Shown here one piece after another: positions 49,569 through 59,178 of a stretch of 64,000 bases of DNA (position 1 is its first letter; every line of letters begins with the position of its first letter). Origin of the DNA: an uncultured Bradyrhizobium sp. (GTDB lineage: Bacteria; Pseudomonadota; Alphaproteobacteria; Rhizobiales; Xanthobacteraceae); contig NZ_CANSMR010000005.1 of assembly GCF_947648125.1 (NCBI RefSeq), positions 1 to 64,000 on the forward strand. Reading direction: 5' to 3'. The position numbers and the translations under genes were made by a program. The notes below the pieces were generated by a model. It was not told where the DNA came from and ran no database searches. It worked only from the letters and a program-made list of their open reading frames with translations.

Positions 49569-50264
49569 TCAGCTCGCCAGCACGACGTCGAACACCGCCG
49601 TATAGTGGCAGGCGGCCCCGAGCAGCACGAAGCCGTGCCAGATCGCGTTCTGGAAGCGCAGCCGCCGCCAGGAGTGGAAGATCACCCCGAAGCTGTAGAG
49701 GATGCCGCCCGCCAGCACGAAGCCGAGCGCCTTCGCCGGCAATGCCTTGACCACGGCGTCGTAGAGCATGATACCGCTCCAGCCCATCGCGAGGTAAAGC
49801 CCGACCGCGAGCCGGTCGAAGCGGCCGGGGTAGCGCAGCTTCAGCCAGATCCCGACGATCGCCACGCACCACACGCCGATCAGCAGCGCGATCGCAAAGG
49901 TGCTGTCCTTCAGTTCCACGATGAACGGCGTGTAGGTCGCGGCGATCAGCAGATAGATCGCGGAGTGATCGAAGCGCCGCAGCACCCATTTGGCGCGCGA
50001 CACCGGCCAGAGATTATAGGTCGCCGACAGCGTCAGCATTGCGAGCAGGCCCGCGACATAGACCGAGACCACCGCAATATCGAACGGGCCGGCATAGACC
50101 GCGGTCAGCACAATCAGCGCGGTGGCGGCAACCAGCCCGAAACAGACGCCGACGAGATGGACGACGCCGTCGGCGATCAGCTCGGCGCGGTCGTAGTTCC
50201 ACAGCGCAGCGCCGGCCGCGTGGACCGAGGACGAGGCAAGTTGCTTCAGGCGAAAGACCGTCAT
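49569..50264 (-). CDS. Hemolysin III / PAQR-family membrane protein
   Basis: A 231-residue protein with seven hydrophobic helices and the family motifs NYDRAELIADGVVHLVGV near the start, RFDHSAIYLLIAATYTPF in the middle, and HSWRRLRFQNAIWHGFVLLG near the end. These contain the conserved His and Asp thought to bind metal in PAQR/hemolysin III proteins. Its physiological role in bacteria is uncertain. Start at 50264 avoids an extension with poor composition. No partner gene. Confidence 0.88.
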   Translation of the reverse strand: MTVFRLKQLASSSVHAAGAALWNYDRAELIADGVVHLVGVCFGLVAATALIVLTAVYAGPFDIAVVSVYVAGLLAMLTLSATYNLWPVSRAKWVLRRFDHSAIYLLIAATYTPFIVELKDSTFAIALLIGVWCVAIVGIWLKLRYPGRFDRLAVGLYLAMGWSGIMLYDAVVKALPAKALGFVLAGGILYSFGVIFHSWRRLRFQNAIWHGFVLLGAACHYTAVFDVVLAS

Positions 50265-50454
50265 GCAGGGCTTTCCTGTGGGCCGATGAACCATGGGTAA
50301 CGCGGGTGGCGTGACGCGTTCAATTCCCTCACTATCCCCTCGCCTGCAAAGGCGCCGGAAATGTGAAGCTTGATTTTGGCCCGATAATCGCCACCTTGCG
50401 GGTAATCGCCAGCCCCTATTGGCTCCTCCTGCCGGGTCTTTTCGTTAACCCTCC

Positions 50455-51918
50455 ATGCCCCCCCGTCTCTCTGATATCGTCGAGGAAGCGCGTCTCTCGG
50501 CGCGGGCGCTGCTCGACTATAGCGAGGGCTTTTTCAAGCCGACGGTGCGGCTCGGCGTCACCGGCCTGTCGCGCGCCGGCAAGACCGTGTTCATCACCGC
50601 GCTGGTGCACGGCCTGACCCGTGGCGGCCGCTTCCCGGTGTTCGAGGCCTATGCTTCGGGACGGATCGCGCGCGCCTATCTCGCCCCGCAGCCCGACGAT
50701 GCGGTGCCGCGCTTCGCCTACGAGAACCATGTCCGCACCCTGATCGAGGAGCGGAGCTGGCCGAGCTCGACCACCGACATCTCCGAGCTTCGCCTCGTGA
50801 TCGAGTATCAGCGGCAAAATGGCGCGGACCGCACGCTGACCCTCGACATCGTCGATTATCCCGGCGAGTGGCTGCTCGACCTGCCGCTGCTGAACAAGAG
50901 CTACGAGCAATGGTCTGCGGAAAGCCTTGCGCTGTCGCGCGAGCCGCTGCGCGCAAAACTCGCGTCGCCATGGCACGCGCATCTGGCGACGCTGAAGCCC
51001 GAGGCCAGAGAGGACGAGCAGGCCGCACGCACCGAAGCAAGGTTGTTCACCGATTATCTGCGCACCTGCCGCGACGAGCGCTTCGCGATGAGCCTGCTGC
51101 CGCCTGGGCGCTTCCTGATGCCCGGCAATCTCGCCGATACGCCGGCGCTGACCTTTGCGCCGCTCGACGTGCCGGTGGACGGCAGCGCGCCCGACGGCTC
51201 GCTGTGGGCGATGATGCGGCGGCGTTACGAGGCCTACAAGGACGTCGTGGTGCGGCCGTTCTTCCGCGATCATTTCGCGCGGCTCGACCGCCAGATCGTG
51301 CTGGCCGACGCGCTCGCCGCATTCAATGCCGGCCCCGAAGCGCTGCACGATCTCGAGGCGGCGCTGGCCGGCATCCTCGACTGCTTCCGGATCGGCCGCA
51401 GCACGGTCCTGAGCGCGCTGTTCCGGCCGCGCATCGACCGCATCCTGTTCGCGGCGACCAAGGCCGACCATCTGCATCACCAGAGCCACGACCGGCTGGA
51501 AGCCGTGCTGCGGCGGATCGTGGCCAGGGCCACCGAGCGCGCCGAATATGCCGGCGCTGCCATCGACGTGGTGGCGCTTGCCGCGGTGCGCGCCACGCGC
51601 GAGGCGCAGGTCGCACGCGGTCGCGACCGGCTGCCCTCGATCCTTGGCACGCCGGCGCAGGGCGAGGCCGCCAATGGGGGGACACTGGACGGCGAAACTG
51701 AAGTTGCGACCTTTCCAGGCGACCTGCCCGACAATCCGGAGGACCTGTTCACCGGCGGATTCCGCGGCCTCTCGAGTGCCGGCGCCGAGGCCGCCGACTA
51801 TCGTTTCCTGCGCTTCCGGCCGCCGAAGCTGGAACGAAACGGCGACGCGGAGCCGGCGCTGCCTCACATCCGCCTTGACCGCGCTCTCCAGTTCCTGATC
51901 GGAGACAAACTGCAATGA
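50455..51918 (+). CDS. ycjX: YcjX-family P-loop GTPase/ATPase
   Basis: A 487-residue cytoplasmic or membrane-peripheral P-loop protein with Walker A GLSRAGKT (37-44), a DIVDYPGEWLLDLPLL segment replacing a normal switch II, and a distant TKADHL-like NKxD element (FAATKADHLH). YcjX in E. coli is part of the phage-shock/stress-associated ycjXF unit. The last 4 bases overlap the ycjF start (ATGA). The function of the family is not known biochemically. Confidence 0.9.
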   Translation: MPPRLSDIVEEARLSARALLDYSEGFFKPTVRLGVTGLSRAGKTVFITALVHGLTRGGRFPVFEAYASGRIARAYLAPQPDDAVPRFAYENHVRTLIEERSWPSSTTDISELRLVIEYQRQNGADRTLTLDIVDYPGEWLLDLPLLNKSYEQWSAESLALSREPLRAKLASPWHAHLATLKPEAREDEQAARTEARLFTDYLRTCRDERFAMSLLPPGRFLMPGNLADTPALTFAPLDVPVDGSAPDGSLWAMMRRRYEAYKDVVVRPFFRDHFARLDRQIVLADALAAFNAGPEALHDLEAALAGILDCFRIGRSTVLSALFRPRIDRILFAATKADHLHHQSHDRLEAVLRRIVARATERAEYAGAAIDVVALAAVRATREAQVARGRDRLPSILGTPAQGEAANGGTLDGETEVATFPGDLPDNPEDLFTGGFRGLSSAGAEAADYRFLRFRPPKLERNGDAEPALPHIRLDRALQFLIGDKLQ

Positions 51919-52946
51919 ACGAGAAGACGCCCCCGCGGCGGCCGGCGACGTTCAAGCTCAACGATCCCGGCGTGGTCGTGATGGATCCGGACGACAGCGG
52001 CCGCCTCACCCGCGGCACGATCCAGATCGTGCCGGAGGCCGAGCCCGCGCAGCTTCCGGTGCCGGTCGATACGCCGCTGCTGCCGGCACGCCGCGGCTTC
52101 CGCTGGGGCACGCTGTTCTGGGGCGCGGTCGCAGGCCTCGTGGTGCTCGGCACCGGGCTTGGCATCCTCAACCTGGTCGAGGATCTGTTCGCGCGCAACG
52201 AAGGTCTCGGCGTCCTCGGGCTCGGGCTCGCCGTTATCGCCACGGTGGCGCTGGCCGTCGTGACCACGCGCGAGCTGGTCGGCCTGGCGCGACTGGCGAC
52301 CATCGAGAAGCTGCATCTGCGTGCCGCCGAGGTCTTGATCAGCGACGACCGCACCGCAAGCCGCGCGATCGTTGCCGACCTGCTCAAGCTCGCGCACCAG
52401 ACCCCGCAGCTCGCCCGCGCCCGCAGCGCGCTGCAGAGCCACACCGACGACATCATCGACGGCGCCGACATGATCCGCCTCGCCGAGCGTGAATTGATGA
52501 CACCGCTCGACGAGGAGGCGCGGCGGCTGGTGTCGTCAGCCGCGCAGCGCGTCTCCGTCGTCACCGCGGTCAGCCCGCGCGCGATGATCGACGTGCTGTT
52601 CGTGTTCGTGGCGAGCTTGCGGATGATCCGCCAGCTGGCGCGGCTCTATGGCGGCCGGCCCGGCGCACTCGGCATGATCCGCCTGCTGCGCCACGTCATC
52701 GCACATCTGGCGATCACCGGCGGCATGGCGGCGAGCGACAGCCTGATCCAGCAGATGCTCGGCCACGGCATCGCGGCAAAACTGTCACAACGCCTCGGCG
52801 AAGGCATGCTCAACGGCCTGTTGACCGCCCGCCTCGGCCTCGCCGCGATCGACGTCACCCGCCCGCTTCCGTTCAACGCGCTGCCGCGCCCCGCGCTGAC
52901 CGATCTGGCGAAGGACCTGATCCGCAAGCGCGAGGAAGAGGAATAG
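51915..52946 (+). CDS. ycjF: YcjF-family (DUF697) membrane protein
   Basis: A 343-residue protein with a proline-rich cytoplasmic N-terminus, two adjacent hydrophobic helices (LFWGAVAGLVVLGTGLGILN and LGVLGLGLAVIATVALAVV) and a C-terminal DUF697 domain with helices around ARLYGGRPGALGMIRLLRHV. Overlap with ycjX by 4 bases and the constant gene order indicate that they act together at the inner membrane in stress response. Ends with RKREEEE. Confidence 0.9.
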   Translation: MNEKTPPRRPATFKLNDPGVVVMDPDDSGRLTRGTIQIVPEAEPAQLPVPVDTPLLPARRGFRWGTLFWGAVAGLVVLGTGLGILNLVEDLFARNEGLGVLGLGLAVIATVALAVVTTRELVGLARLATIEKLHLRAAEVLISDDRTASRAIVADLLKLAHQTPQLARARSALQSHTDDIIDGADMIRLAERELMTPLDEEARRLVSSAAQRVSVVTAVSPRAMIDVLFVFVASLRMIRQLARLYGGRPGALGMIRLLRHVIAHLAITGGMAASDSLIQQMLGHGIAAKLSQRLGEGMLNGLLTARLGLAAIDVTRPLPFNALPRPALTDLAKDLIRKREEEE

Positions 52947-53185
52947 CCAGCAGGCTTTTCCGAGCAGGACTTGCGGGAGAGAATGCTGTGGCACGGCGCC
53001 TACCCCGATTAGGGCGACGCAGTGTCGCTCAACTACCGGATTGATGTACCGACCAGGATGATCAGCAGCGCGCTGATCGCAACGATGGTCCATAAGGGAC
53101 GCCGCTACACTTAATCACCGTCAATGCTCGTTTGGCGCTCGGCTCTGATTTGCGATAGAGTGATCGCTGGATTGGATTGCATGCC

Positions 53186-54973
53186 ATGGCGGAAGAGCGA
53201 CCAATTCGGGTTGAGCGCAGGTTGGCAGCGATACTGGCCGCCGACGTGGCGGGCTACTCACGACTGATGCATAGCGACGAAGAGGCTACGCATTCCAGAC
53301 TGATCGCGCTGCTAACGACCGCCATCGAGCCCGCGATTGCGGAGCACGGCGGTCGCATCGTGAAGAATACCGGTGACGGATTCTTAGCGGAGTTTCCAAG
53401 CGCAGTTGAAGCGGTCCGAGCTGCCATTCAGTTCCAGGCCTGCACCAAGGAGCTCACAACCGCTGATGCGGCAGACAGACGTATTGCCTTCCGCGTCGGC
53501 ATCAATATTGGCGATGTGATAGCCGAACCTCATGACATCTTTGGAGACGGCGTCAACATTACGGCACGTCTTGAGAGCATCTCAGAGCCAGGCGGCATAT
53601 GCATCTCCTCTTCGGTCCACGATCAAGTGCGGGGCAAGGTGAGGATTGAGTTCGTTGACTTGGGTGAGCAATCCCTCAGGAACATTGCACGCCCGGTCCG
53701 CGTCTTTGCACTTACGACGGGTGGGCAATCCTGCGAGGTTACATCATCTTACAGCGAAACGATTTCGCCTTCGCCGCCTCGCCTGTCTATCGTTGTGATG
53801 CCATTCAGCAACCTCAGCGGCGATCCGTCGCAAGACTATTTCGTTGATGGTGTAACCGAAAGCCTGACGACAGATTTGTCGCGCATCAGCGGCTCGTTTG
53901 TCATTGGCCGACACACGGCATTCACCTACAAAGGTAAAGCCGTCGATCTCAAGCAGGTCGGCCGCGAGTTGAGCGTGAATTACGTGCTTGAGGGATCCGT
54001 ACAGCGAGGCGGCAATCGACTTCGCGTCAACGTTCGACTTGTAGACGCCGAAACCGGCTCGCATCTCTGGATGGATCGTTTCGACAAGCCGATCGCCGAC
54101 CTGTTCGAGATGCAGGATGAAGTCACCGCAAGAATTGCCAGCGCGCTCGATGCCCAGCTTGTCGAAGCCGAAGCACGGCGAGCCGAGCGTTCTCCGCATC
54201 CCGATGCAATGGATTTGTGCTTCCAGGGTCGTCAATGCTTAAATCAAGGGCTTACGGATAAATACCTATCACATGCTCACGGCTTTTTCGAACGGGCATT
54301 GGCGCTCGAGCCCGAGAACATCGAAGCATTGGTCGGAATTGCGATGACAGACCTACTGACTGTCACAAATTTTATGCTCGACGACCGCGGCACGCGCCTC
54401 GCCGAAGCGGAAGCGATGCTAATCAAGGTGTTGTCGATGGCCCCGCGTCACGCCCGGGCGCTCGGTGTATTGGCTGCTCTGCACGCGTTCACCAATCGCG
54501 CGGCGCAGGCGATCGGGGAATACGAGCAAGCCCTCGAGCTTGATCGCAACTTCGCCGACGCCCACGCATTACTTGGATTTACGAAGGTCTTCATTGGTCG
54601 AGGCGCGGAAAGCGAGGCTCACATCCGCCATGCGCTCAGGCTTTCCCCACGCGACATCAATGCCTTTCGGTGGATGCACTTGCTTGGCGTCGTGAAGATG
54701 ATCCTTGGCGCCGACGCCGAAGCGGTGGAGTGGCTACGCCGGTCTCTGGAAGCAAATCGAAATTTTCCAATCGCGCATTTCCAATTTGCTGCCGCACTAG
54801 CCCTCGCCGGATCTCTGGAGGAAGCACAAGCCGCTGCGCGCGCGGGATTTGCATTCGATCCGGATTTTGCGATTCGCCGAACGAAGGGGCTTTTCTTGAG
54901 TACTGACCCGACCTTTCGTGCCGGAAGCAAGCGCATCCGCGACGGAATGCTGATGGCCGGGATTCCTGCATAG
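53186..54973 (+). CDS. Class III nucleotide cyclase with TolB-like and TPR domains
   Basis: A 595-residue protein. Residues 8-180 form a class III cyclase domain: metal Asp20 in AADVAGYSRL, then NTGDGFLAEF with Asp64, and NITARLESISEPGGICIS. A second domain (PRLSIVVMPFSNLSGDPSQD onward) resembles the TolB-N/FlgO-like module. The C-terminal 280 residues look like helical repeats of the TPR kind (FERALALEPENIEALVG and similar). It is the common rhizobial architecture, with an unproven product (cAMP or cGMP). No signal or membrane segment. The ATG at 53186 is used instead of TTG at 53177. Confidence 0.85.
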   Translation: MAEERPIRVERRLAAILAADVAGYSRLMHSDEEATHSRLIALLTTAIEPAIAEHGGRIVKNTGDGFLAEFPSAVEAVRAAIQFQACTKELTTADAADRRIAFRVGINIGDVIAEPHDIFGDGVNITARLESISEPGGICISSSVHDQVRGKVRIEFVDLGEQSLRNIARPVRVFALTTGGQSCEVTSSYSETISPSPPRLSIVVMPFSNLSGDPSQDYFVDGVTESLTTDLSRISGSFVIGRHTAFTYKGKAVDLKQVGRELSVNYVLEGSVQRGGNRLRVNVRLVDAETGSHLWMDRFDKPIADLFEMQDEVTARIASALDAQLVEAEARRAERSPHPDAMDLCFQGRQCLNQGLTDKYLSHAHGFFERALALEPENIEALVGIAMTDLLTVTNFMLDDRGTRLAEAEAMLIKVLSMAPRHARALGVLAALHAFTNRAAQAIGEYEQALELDRNFADAHALLGFTKVFIGRGAESEAHIRHALRLSPRDINAFRWMHLLGVVKMILGADAEAVEWLRRSLEANRNFPIAHFQFAAALALAGSLEEAQAAARAGFAFDPDFAIRRTKGLFLSTDPTFRAGSKRIRDGMLMAGIPA

Positions 54974-55054
54974 TCATCGCGTTCTGGCTCGGAAGCAGTC
55001 GTCACGAACTCGCTTGGGTGAGGGATATCCATCCACGCGCACCTCGCCCGCGGA

Positions 55055-55125
55055 GACATACCCCTCATCCGGCAGCCTTCGGCTGCCACCTTCTCCCACA
55101 AGGGGAGAAGGTGATCTCGCAAGAT
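55055..55125. repeat. CTCTCCC-like repeat overlapping the GT39 end
   Basis: It contains CCCCTCATCCGGCAGCCTTC and TTCTCCCACAAGGGGAGAAGG, a fragment of the dispersed CTCTCCC/GGGAGAGG family. The glycosyltransferase reading frame runs into it: its last residues (SPCGRRWQPKAAG) are read from repeat sequence. Confidence 0.7.
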
Positions 55126-56717
55126 CCCCTCAGCATCGCCAGCACACGCCAGCGGAAGAACGTGGTGTCCGGCGGCGGCGACAGATCAGGTGTCCAGCCG
55201 CTGATCTTGTCCAGCGAATAAGTATCCATCATCATGCCGCGCCAGCTCCGCGGCACGCGTTCCAGCGGCTGGCGCACCGCTGAGGTCTCGTTCCATAGCG
55301 GCAGGTTGTTCTCGGGCTCGCGCCCGACATAGATGCCGACGTGATCCCTGATCATGCCGATGCCGGGATCGGCAAAGCCCTGGAAGCGGCCGCGCTCGTT
55401 GACCTCGACGACCGGCACGCGCCCGCGCAGCATCCAGCGCAGCATCGCATAGGTGCGGTAATCCGTGGTCGCGACCCAGGTCGCGCCGGTCGCCTGCACC
55501 TGCGCCAGGGTATGCGCAGCCACCACGTCGTAGCCCGATTCAGTGCCGATCGGATCGGTGCGGCCGATCAGATTCCACGGCGCGAACATGTAATAGAGGA
55601 ACACGCAGACCACGAAGGCGATGCCCGATGTGATCGCGGTCCGCGCCCAGGACACGGTCGATTTGACGAGCCCGACCGACCAGCCCTCGAACGGCATCCG
55701 CGTGACATTGATGGCGACCGCCGCAAATCCCGCCGGCCACAGGAACATCGGCCAGGTGTCGCCGACCCGCAAGGTCAGCGACTTCCAGAGGAAATAGACG
55801 AACGGCACCAGCACCGCGGTTGCCAGCAGGATCGCGACCGGCTCGCGCCTGGCATAACCGCGCCACGCCGTCAGCACTGTGCCGAACAGCGTCACCGGCA
55901 GCAGCACGAAACCGACCAGGCCGAATTGCATGCCGATGAACTCGCCGAGCGTGCGGAACGTAAGATCGCGCTCGACGGTGGCGCGCACCGCCTGGAAGCG
56001 GAACGAAGCCCAGTCATGCTCCGCGTTCCAGATCAAGACCGGCGAGAACGCGACGATCGCGATCAGCGCAGCCAAGTACGGATACGGACTGCGCAGCCAG
56101 CGCCAGCGCCAGTCCGGCACCAGCGCGAAGGCGAGCACCGCCGGCGCGAACATGATCGCGGTGAATTTCGACAGCAGCGATAGCCCGGCGAACAGCCCCG
56201 CGGCGAGCCACCAGCGCCCGTCATTGCTCTGCGCGAGCCGCACCAGCGACCACAGCATCGCGACCGAAAACGGGATCAGCGCGGTGTCGGGCGCGACCTT
56301 GGCCATTAATAATCCGTAATAGAGCGCTGCCTCCGGCAGCAGCAGCGCCAACATCACGGCACGGACATTGTTTGATGTCACGCGGCGGACGATGTCCGCG
56401 AGCAGGAGCTGGGTGGCCAGCATCGCCACGATGCCACCGAGGCGGACGCCGAGATTGGTGTCGCCGAGGATCGCGGTGCCGAAGCGGATGAACCAGGCGA
56501 CCATCGGCGGATGGTCGAGGAACGACAGCACGTTTTCCTTCGACCAGGTCCAGTAATAGGCCTCGTCGGTGCGCAGATCGAGCGCATGGGCATAGACCAG
56601 CCGCATCGCGGTCATGGCAACGATAACGGCGATGGCGCCACGCCAATCCGGCGCGCGCGCACGGGCCGGCTTAACGCTGATGTTATCGGCTCCGGATTGG
56701 GCTTGGGCTATCGTCAC
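55065..56717 (-). CDS. Glycosyltransferase family 39-type membrane protein
   Basis: A 550-residue polytopic enzyme like ArnT/PMT-type GT39 proteins: an N-terminal RTDEAYYWTWSKENVLSFLD segment with the conserved acidic pair near the first periplasmic loop, then about ten hydrophobic helices and a C-terminal periplasmic domain. Such enzymes move sugars from polyprenyl-phosphate donors onto lipid A, protein or polysaccharide. The last 18 residues (CEITFSPCGRRWQPKAAG) come from an intergenic repeat and are probably non-native. Start at 56717 fits; the divergent neighbour is the CyaC-like gene. Confidence 0.85.
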   Translation of the reverse strand: MTIAQAQSGADNISVKPARARAPDWRGAIAVIVAMTAMRLVYAHALDLRTDEAYYWTWSKENVLSFLDHPPMVAWFIRFGTAILGDTNLGVRLGGIVAMLATQLLLADIVRRVTSNNVRAVMLALLLPEAALYYGLLMAKVAPDTALIPFSVAMLWSLVRLAQSNDGRWWLAAGLFAGLSLLSKFTAIMFAPAVLAFALVPDWRWRWLRSPYPYLAALIAIVAFSPVLIWNAEHDWASFRFQAVRATVERDLTFRTLGEFIGMQFGLVGFVLLPVTLFGTVLTAWRGYARREPVAILLATAVLVPFVYFLWKSLTLRVGDTWPMFLWPAGFAAVAINVTRMPFEGWSVGLVKSTVSWARTAITSGIAFVVCVFLYYMFAPWNLIGRTDPIGTESGYDVVAAHTLAQVQATGATWVATTDYRTYAMLRWMLRGRVPVVEVNERGRFQGFADPGIGMIRDHVGIYVGREPENNLPLWNETSAVRQPLERVPRSWRGMMMDTYSLDKISGWTPDLSPPPDTTFFRWRVLAMLRGSCEITFSPCGRRWQPKAAG

Positions 56718-56832
56718 GGCACCTTTTGTTCGACTCTTAACGGAGTGTCAACGTGCCGCACGGCCCGCTACCGCGGCCCGTCCGGACTCGCGGCGGTGTT
56801 CAGCGCGGGAATTAAGCACTAGAATTGCCGAT

Positions 56833-58578
56833 ATGAATCACATGGCCTCCCCCTCGCGCGAACATTTGCAGGAAATGGCCCGCGGCATCGGCCAGCGGCA
56901 GGTTCGCCTGGTCACGGGGGCGATCATGTTCGCCTACCTGATCAGCCATTTCCTCAACCACGCGCTCGGCAATATCTCGACGGACGCAATGGCCATCGGG
57001 GTGCACTACCACACCGAATTCTGGCAGTTCCTGCCGGTCGCGATCGTGTTCTACGGCGCCTGCCTGGTGCACACCGGCCTCGGCGTCTGGGCGCTGTATC
57101 AGCGCCGCGAGTTCCGCTGGAAGGCGATCGAGCCGCTGCAGCTGGTGCTCGGCCTGAGCATCCCGGTCTTCATCATCATCCACATCCTCGGCGTGCGGCT
57201 CGGCCAGACCCTGTACGGGCACGAAAAGCTCTACCCGCAGGAGCTCTACACCTTCTTCATCGCCTCGCCGGTCCGGCTCTGGCTGATGTTCGCGGTGCTG
57301 CTGATTGCCTGGGTGCATGGCTGCATCGGGCTGTATTTCTGGCTGCGGCTGCGCGCGTTCTTCCAGTGGGCCGCGCCGTTCCTGCTGGCCACAGCCGTGC
57401 TGATCCCGACGCTGGCAATGCTCGGCATCTATCAGGGCGGCCGCGCCACCATCGAGGACTATCAGGATCCCGACTGGCGGCGCGAGGAGCTCTCGGTGCA
57501 GAAGCTCGGCACGGCGGCCCAGGCTGCCACGCTCGGGAAGATCACGGATGATCTGACGATCGGCTATCTCGGCCTGCTCGGCCTTGTGCTGCTGGCGCGC
57601 GGCGCGCGTGCCCTGCTTGAGCGCCGCGGCGGCACGATCGCGCTGTCCTATGGCAACGGCCGCACGCTCCGGGTGCCGAAGGGACTGAGCGTGCTGGAAG
57701 CGAGCCTGCGCTACAACGTTCCGCATGCGAGCGTCTGCGGCGGCCGTGCGCGCTGCTCGACCTGCCGCATCCGGATCATCGGCGATCACGCCCAACTGCC
57801 CGAGCCCTCGCCGCGCGAAGCCTTCGTGCTGCACCGGGTCGGCACCGACGATCCGTCGATCCGGCTGGCCTGCCAGCTGCGGCCGACCGGCGACCTGACC
57901 TTCTTCCAGTTGTTCCTGCCGCACACGATGTCGGCGAACGCACAGGCCGCCAATCCGACACGGGTCGGCCAGGAGCGTTACCTCGTCAGCATGTTCGTCG
58001 ACATGCGCGGCTCGACGCAGCTTGCCGAGAAGCGGCTGCCGTTCGACACCGTGTTCATCGTCAACCGCTTCCTCGGCGCGGTGTCGCAGGCGGTGCTGGA
58101 AGCCGGCGGACGGCCCAACCAGTTCATCGGCGACGGCATGCTGGCGCTGTTCGGGCTCAGCACCGACCGGCAGGTGGCCTGCCGCCAGGCGCTGCGCGCA
58201 GCAGGGCTGATCGCAGCCAATATCGACGAGCTGAACCAGTTTCTGAGCCACGATTTGCGCGAGCCGATCCGCTTCGGCATCGGCATCCATGGCGGCGAGG
58301 TGATCGTCGGCGACATCGGCTATCGCGATCACATGGTGTTCACCGCGCTCGGCGACGCCGTCAACGTCGCGGCACGGCTGCAGGACATGACGAAGGCGCT
58401 GGCCTGCGAGGCGGTCATCTCCGACGAGGTGCGTGCCACCGCAGGGCTCGCCGACGATGCCCTGCCGGCACAGGAGGTCGCGATCCGCGGCCGCAACGAG
58501 CCGATGACCGTGCGCACCGTCGAGGCGACGCGCGTCCTGTCCGCGCTGGTCGACGACCGGCGTGCCGTCGCGGCCTGA
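56833..58578 (+). CDS. cyaC: CyaC-like membrane adenylate cyclase with 2Fe-2S domain
   Basis: A 581-residue protein with three modules. Residues 24-270 form a membrane anchor of about six helices, with histidines at 39, 43, 80, 117 and 162, like the diheme-b anchor of succinate:quinone reductases. Residues 270-360 hold a 2Fe-2S ferredoxin-type site, Cys302, Cys308, Cys311 and Cys347. From 383 on there is a class III cyclase domain (SMFVDMRGSTQLAEK with Asp390, IGDGMLALFG). This is the architecture described for Sinorhizobium meliloti CyaC, a quinone/redox-responsive adenylate cyclase. So cAMP is the expected product, tied to the redox state of the membrane. Divergent from the GT39 gene. Confidence 0.88.
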   Translation: MNHMASPSREHLQEMARGIGQRQVRLVTGAIMFAYLISHFLNHALGNISTDAMAIGVHYHTEFWQFLPVAIVFYGACLVHTGLGVWALYQRREFRWKAIEPLQLVLGLSIPVFIIIHILGVRLGQTLYGHEKLYPQELYTFFIASPVRLWLMFAVLLIAWVHGCIGLYFWLRLRAFFQWAAPFLLATAVLIPTLAMLGIYQGGRATIEDYQDPDWRREELSVQKLGTAAQAATLGKITDDLTIGYLGLLGLVLLARGARALLERRGGTIALSYGNGRTLRVPKGLSVLEASLRYNVPHASVCGGRARCSTCRIRIIGDHAQLPEPSPREAFVLHRVGTDDPSIRLACQLRPTGDLTFFQLFLPHTMSANAQAANPTRVGQERYLVSMFVDMRGSTQLAEKRLPFDTVFIVNRFLGAVSQAVLEAGGRPNQFIGDGMLALFGLSTDRQVACRQALRAAGLIAANIDELNQFLSHDLREPIRFGIGIHGGEVIVGDIGYRDHMVFTALGDAVNVAARLQDMTKALACEAVISDEVRATAGLADDALPAQEVAIRGRNEPMTVRTVEATRVLSALVDDRRAVAA

Positions 58579-58740
58579 CCGGTTCATCTCCCCCTTTACC
58601 GAATGTGACCTGCCGCACATCCGAAGCTGCGTTCAGCAGAGATGCTCGAACGCGCCCGGTGCCGGATGCGACTGACTGGCGATGGGTAACACTGCAACCG
58701 CGCCGCGACAGCGTTCAACGCGCATCTGAAGGAGACGACC

Positions 58741-58968
58741 ATGCTTCGCAAAGTCACGCTTGCTCTCGCGACTGCCGCAACGCTCGCTGCCGCCGCGCTG
58801 GCGCCGACCTCGGCTTCGGCCAAACCGTTCTTCTGGCATCCGTATCACCATCACTTCTGGGGCGGCCCGGGCATCTCCGTCGGCTTCGTCGACTCCGGCT
58901 GCTACGTCACCCGCCTGGTGATGACGCCCTACGGCTATCGCTATCGCACCGTGAACGTCTGCTACTGA
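58741..58968 (+). CDS. Small exported protein, His- and aromatic-rich
   Basis: A 75-residue product: signal peptide (LALATAATLAAAALAPTSAS) and a mature part KPFFWHPYHHHFWGGPGISV followed by two cysteines (DSGCYVT and NVCY) and several tyrosines. A cluster of five histidines could bind metal. It is a common small secreted protein type in Bradyrhizobium without assigned role. GAAGGAGACGACC precedes the ATG. A strong terminator follows. Confidence 0.75.
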   Translation: MLRKVTLALATAATLAAAALAPTSASAKPFFWHPYHHHFWGGPGISVGFVDSGCYVTRLVMTPYGYRYRTVNVCY

Positions 58969-58993
58969 TCGAGCCTTCTGCCTGGATGGAAAT

Positions 58994-59028
58994 GCCCCGG
59001 TCGCCAAATGCGACCGGGGCTTCTCGTT
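58994..59028 (+). terminator. Rho-independent terminator
   Basis: Perfect 11-base arms GCCCCGGTCGC and GCGACCGGGGC with loop CAAAT, then TTCTCGTTGTT. It ends the small exported protein gene. Confidence 0.75.
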
Positions 59029-59178
59029 GTTGCGACGCAACGCTGCGAAAGCTCAATTGACTTGCAGTTGTCAGGTGCGACATTTGTCGCCGCGCGCATT
59101 CCATGATGCGAAGGCGCGCAAGGCAAGGTGAGCCTGGTGATGACCAGCTCACGACAGAACAGCTTCGGAGGAAGCGGA

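Noticed and set aside
53034-53102. Minus-strand stretch encoding WTIVAISALLIILVG
   Set aside because: It looks like a membrane helix but has no start codon after the upstream stop in that frame.
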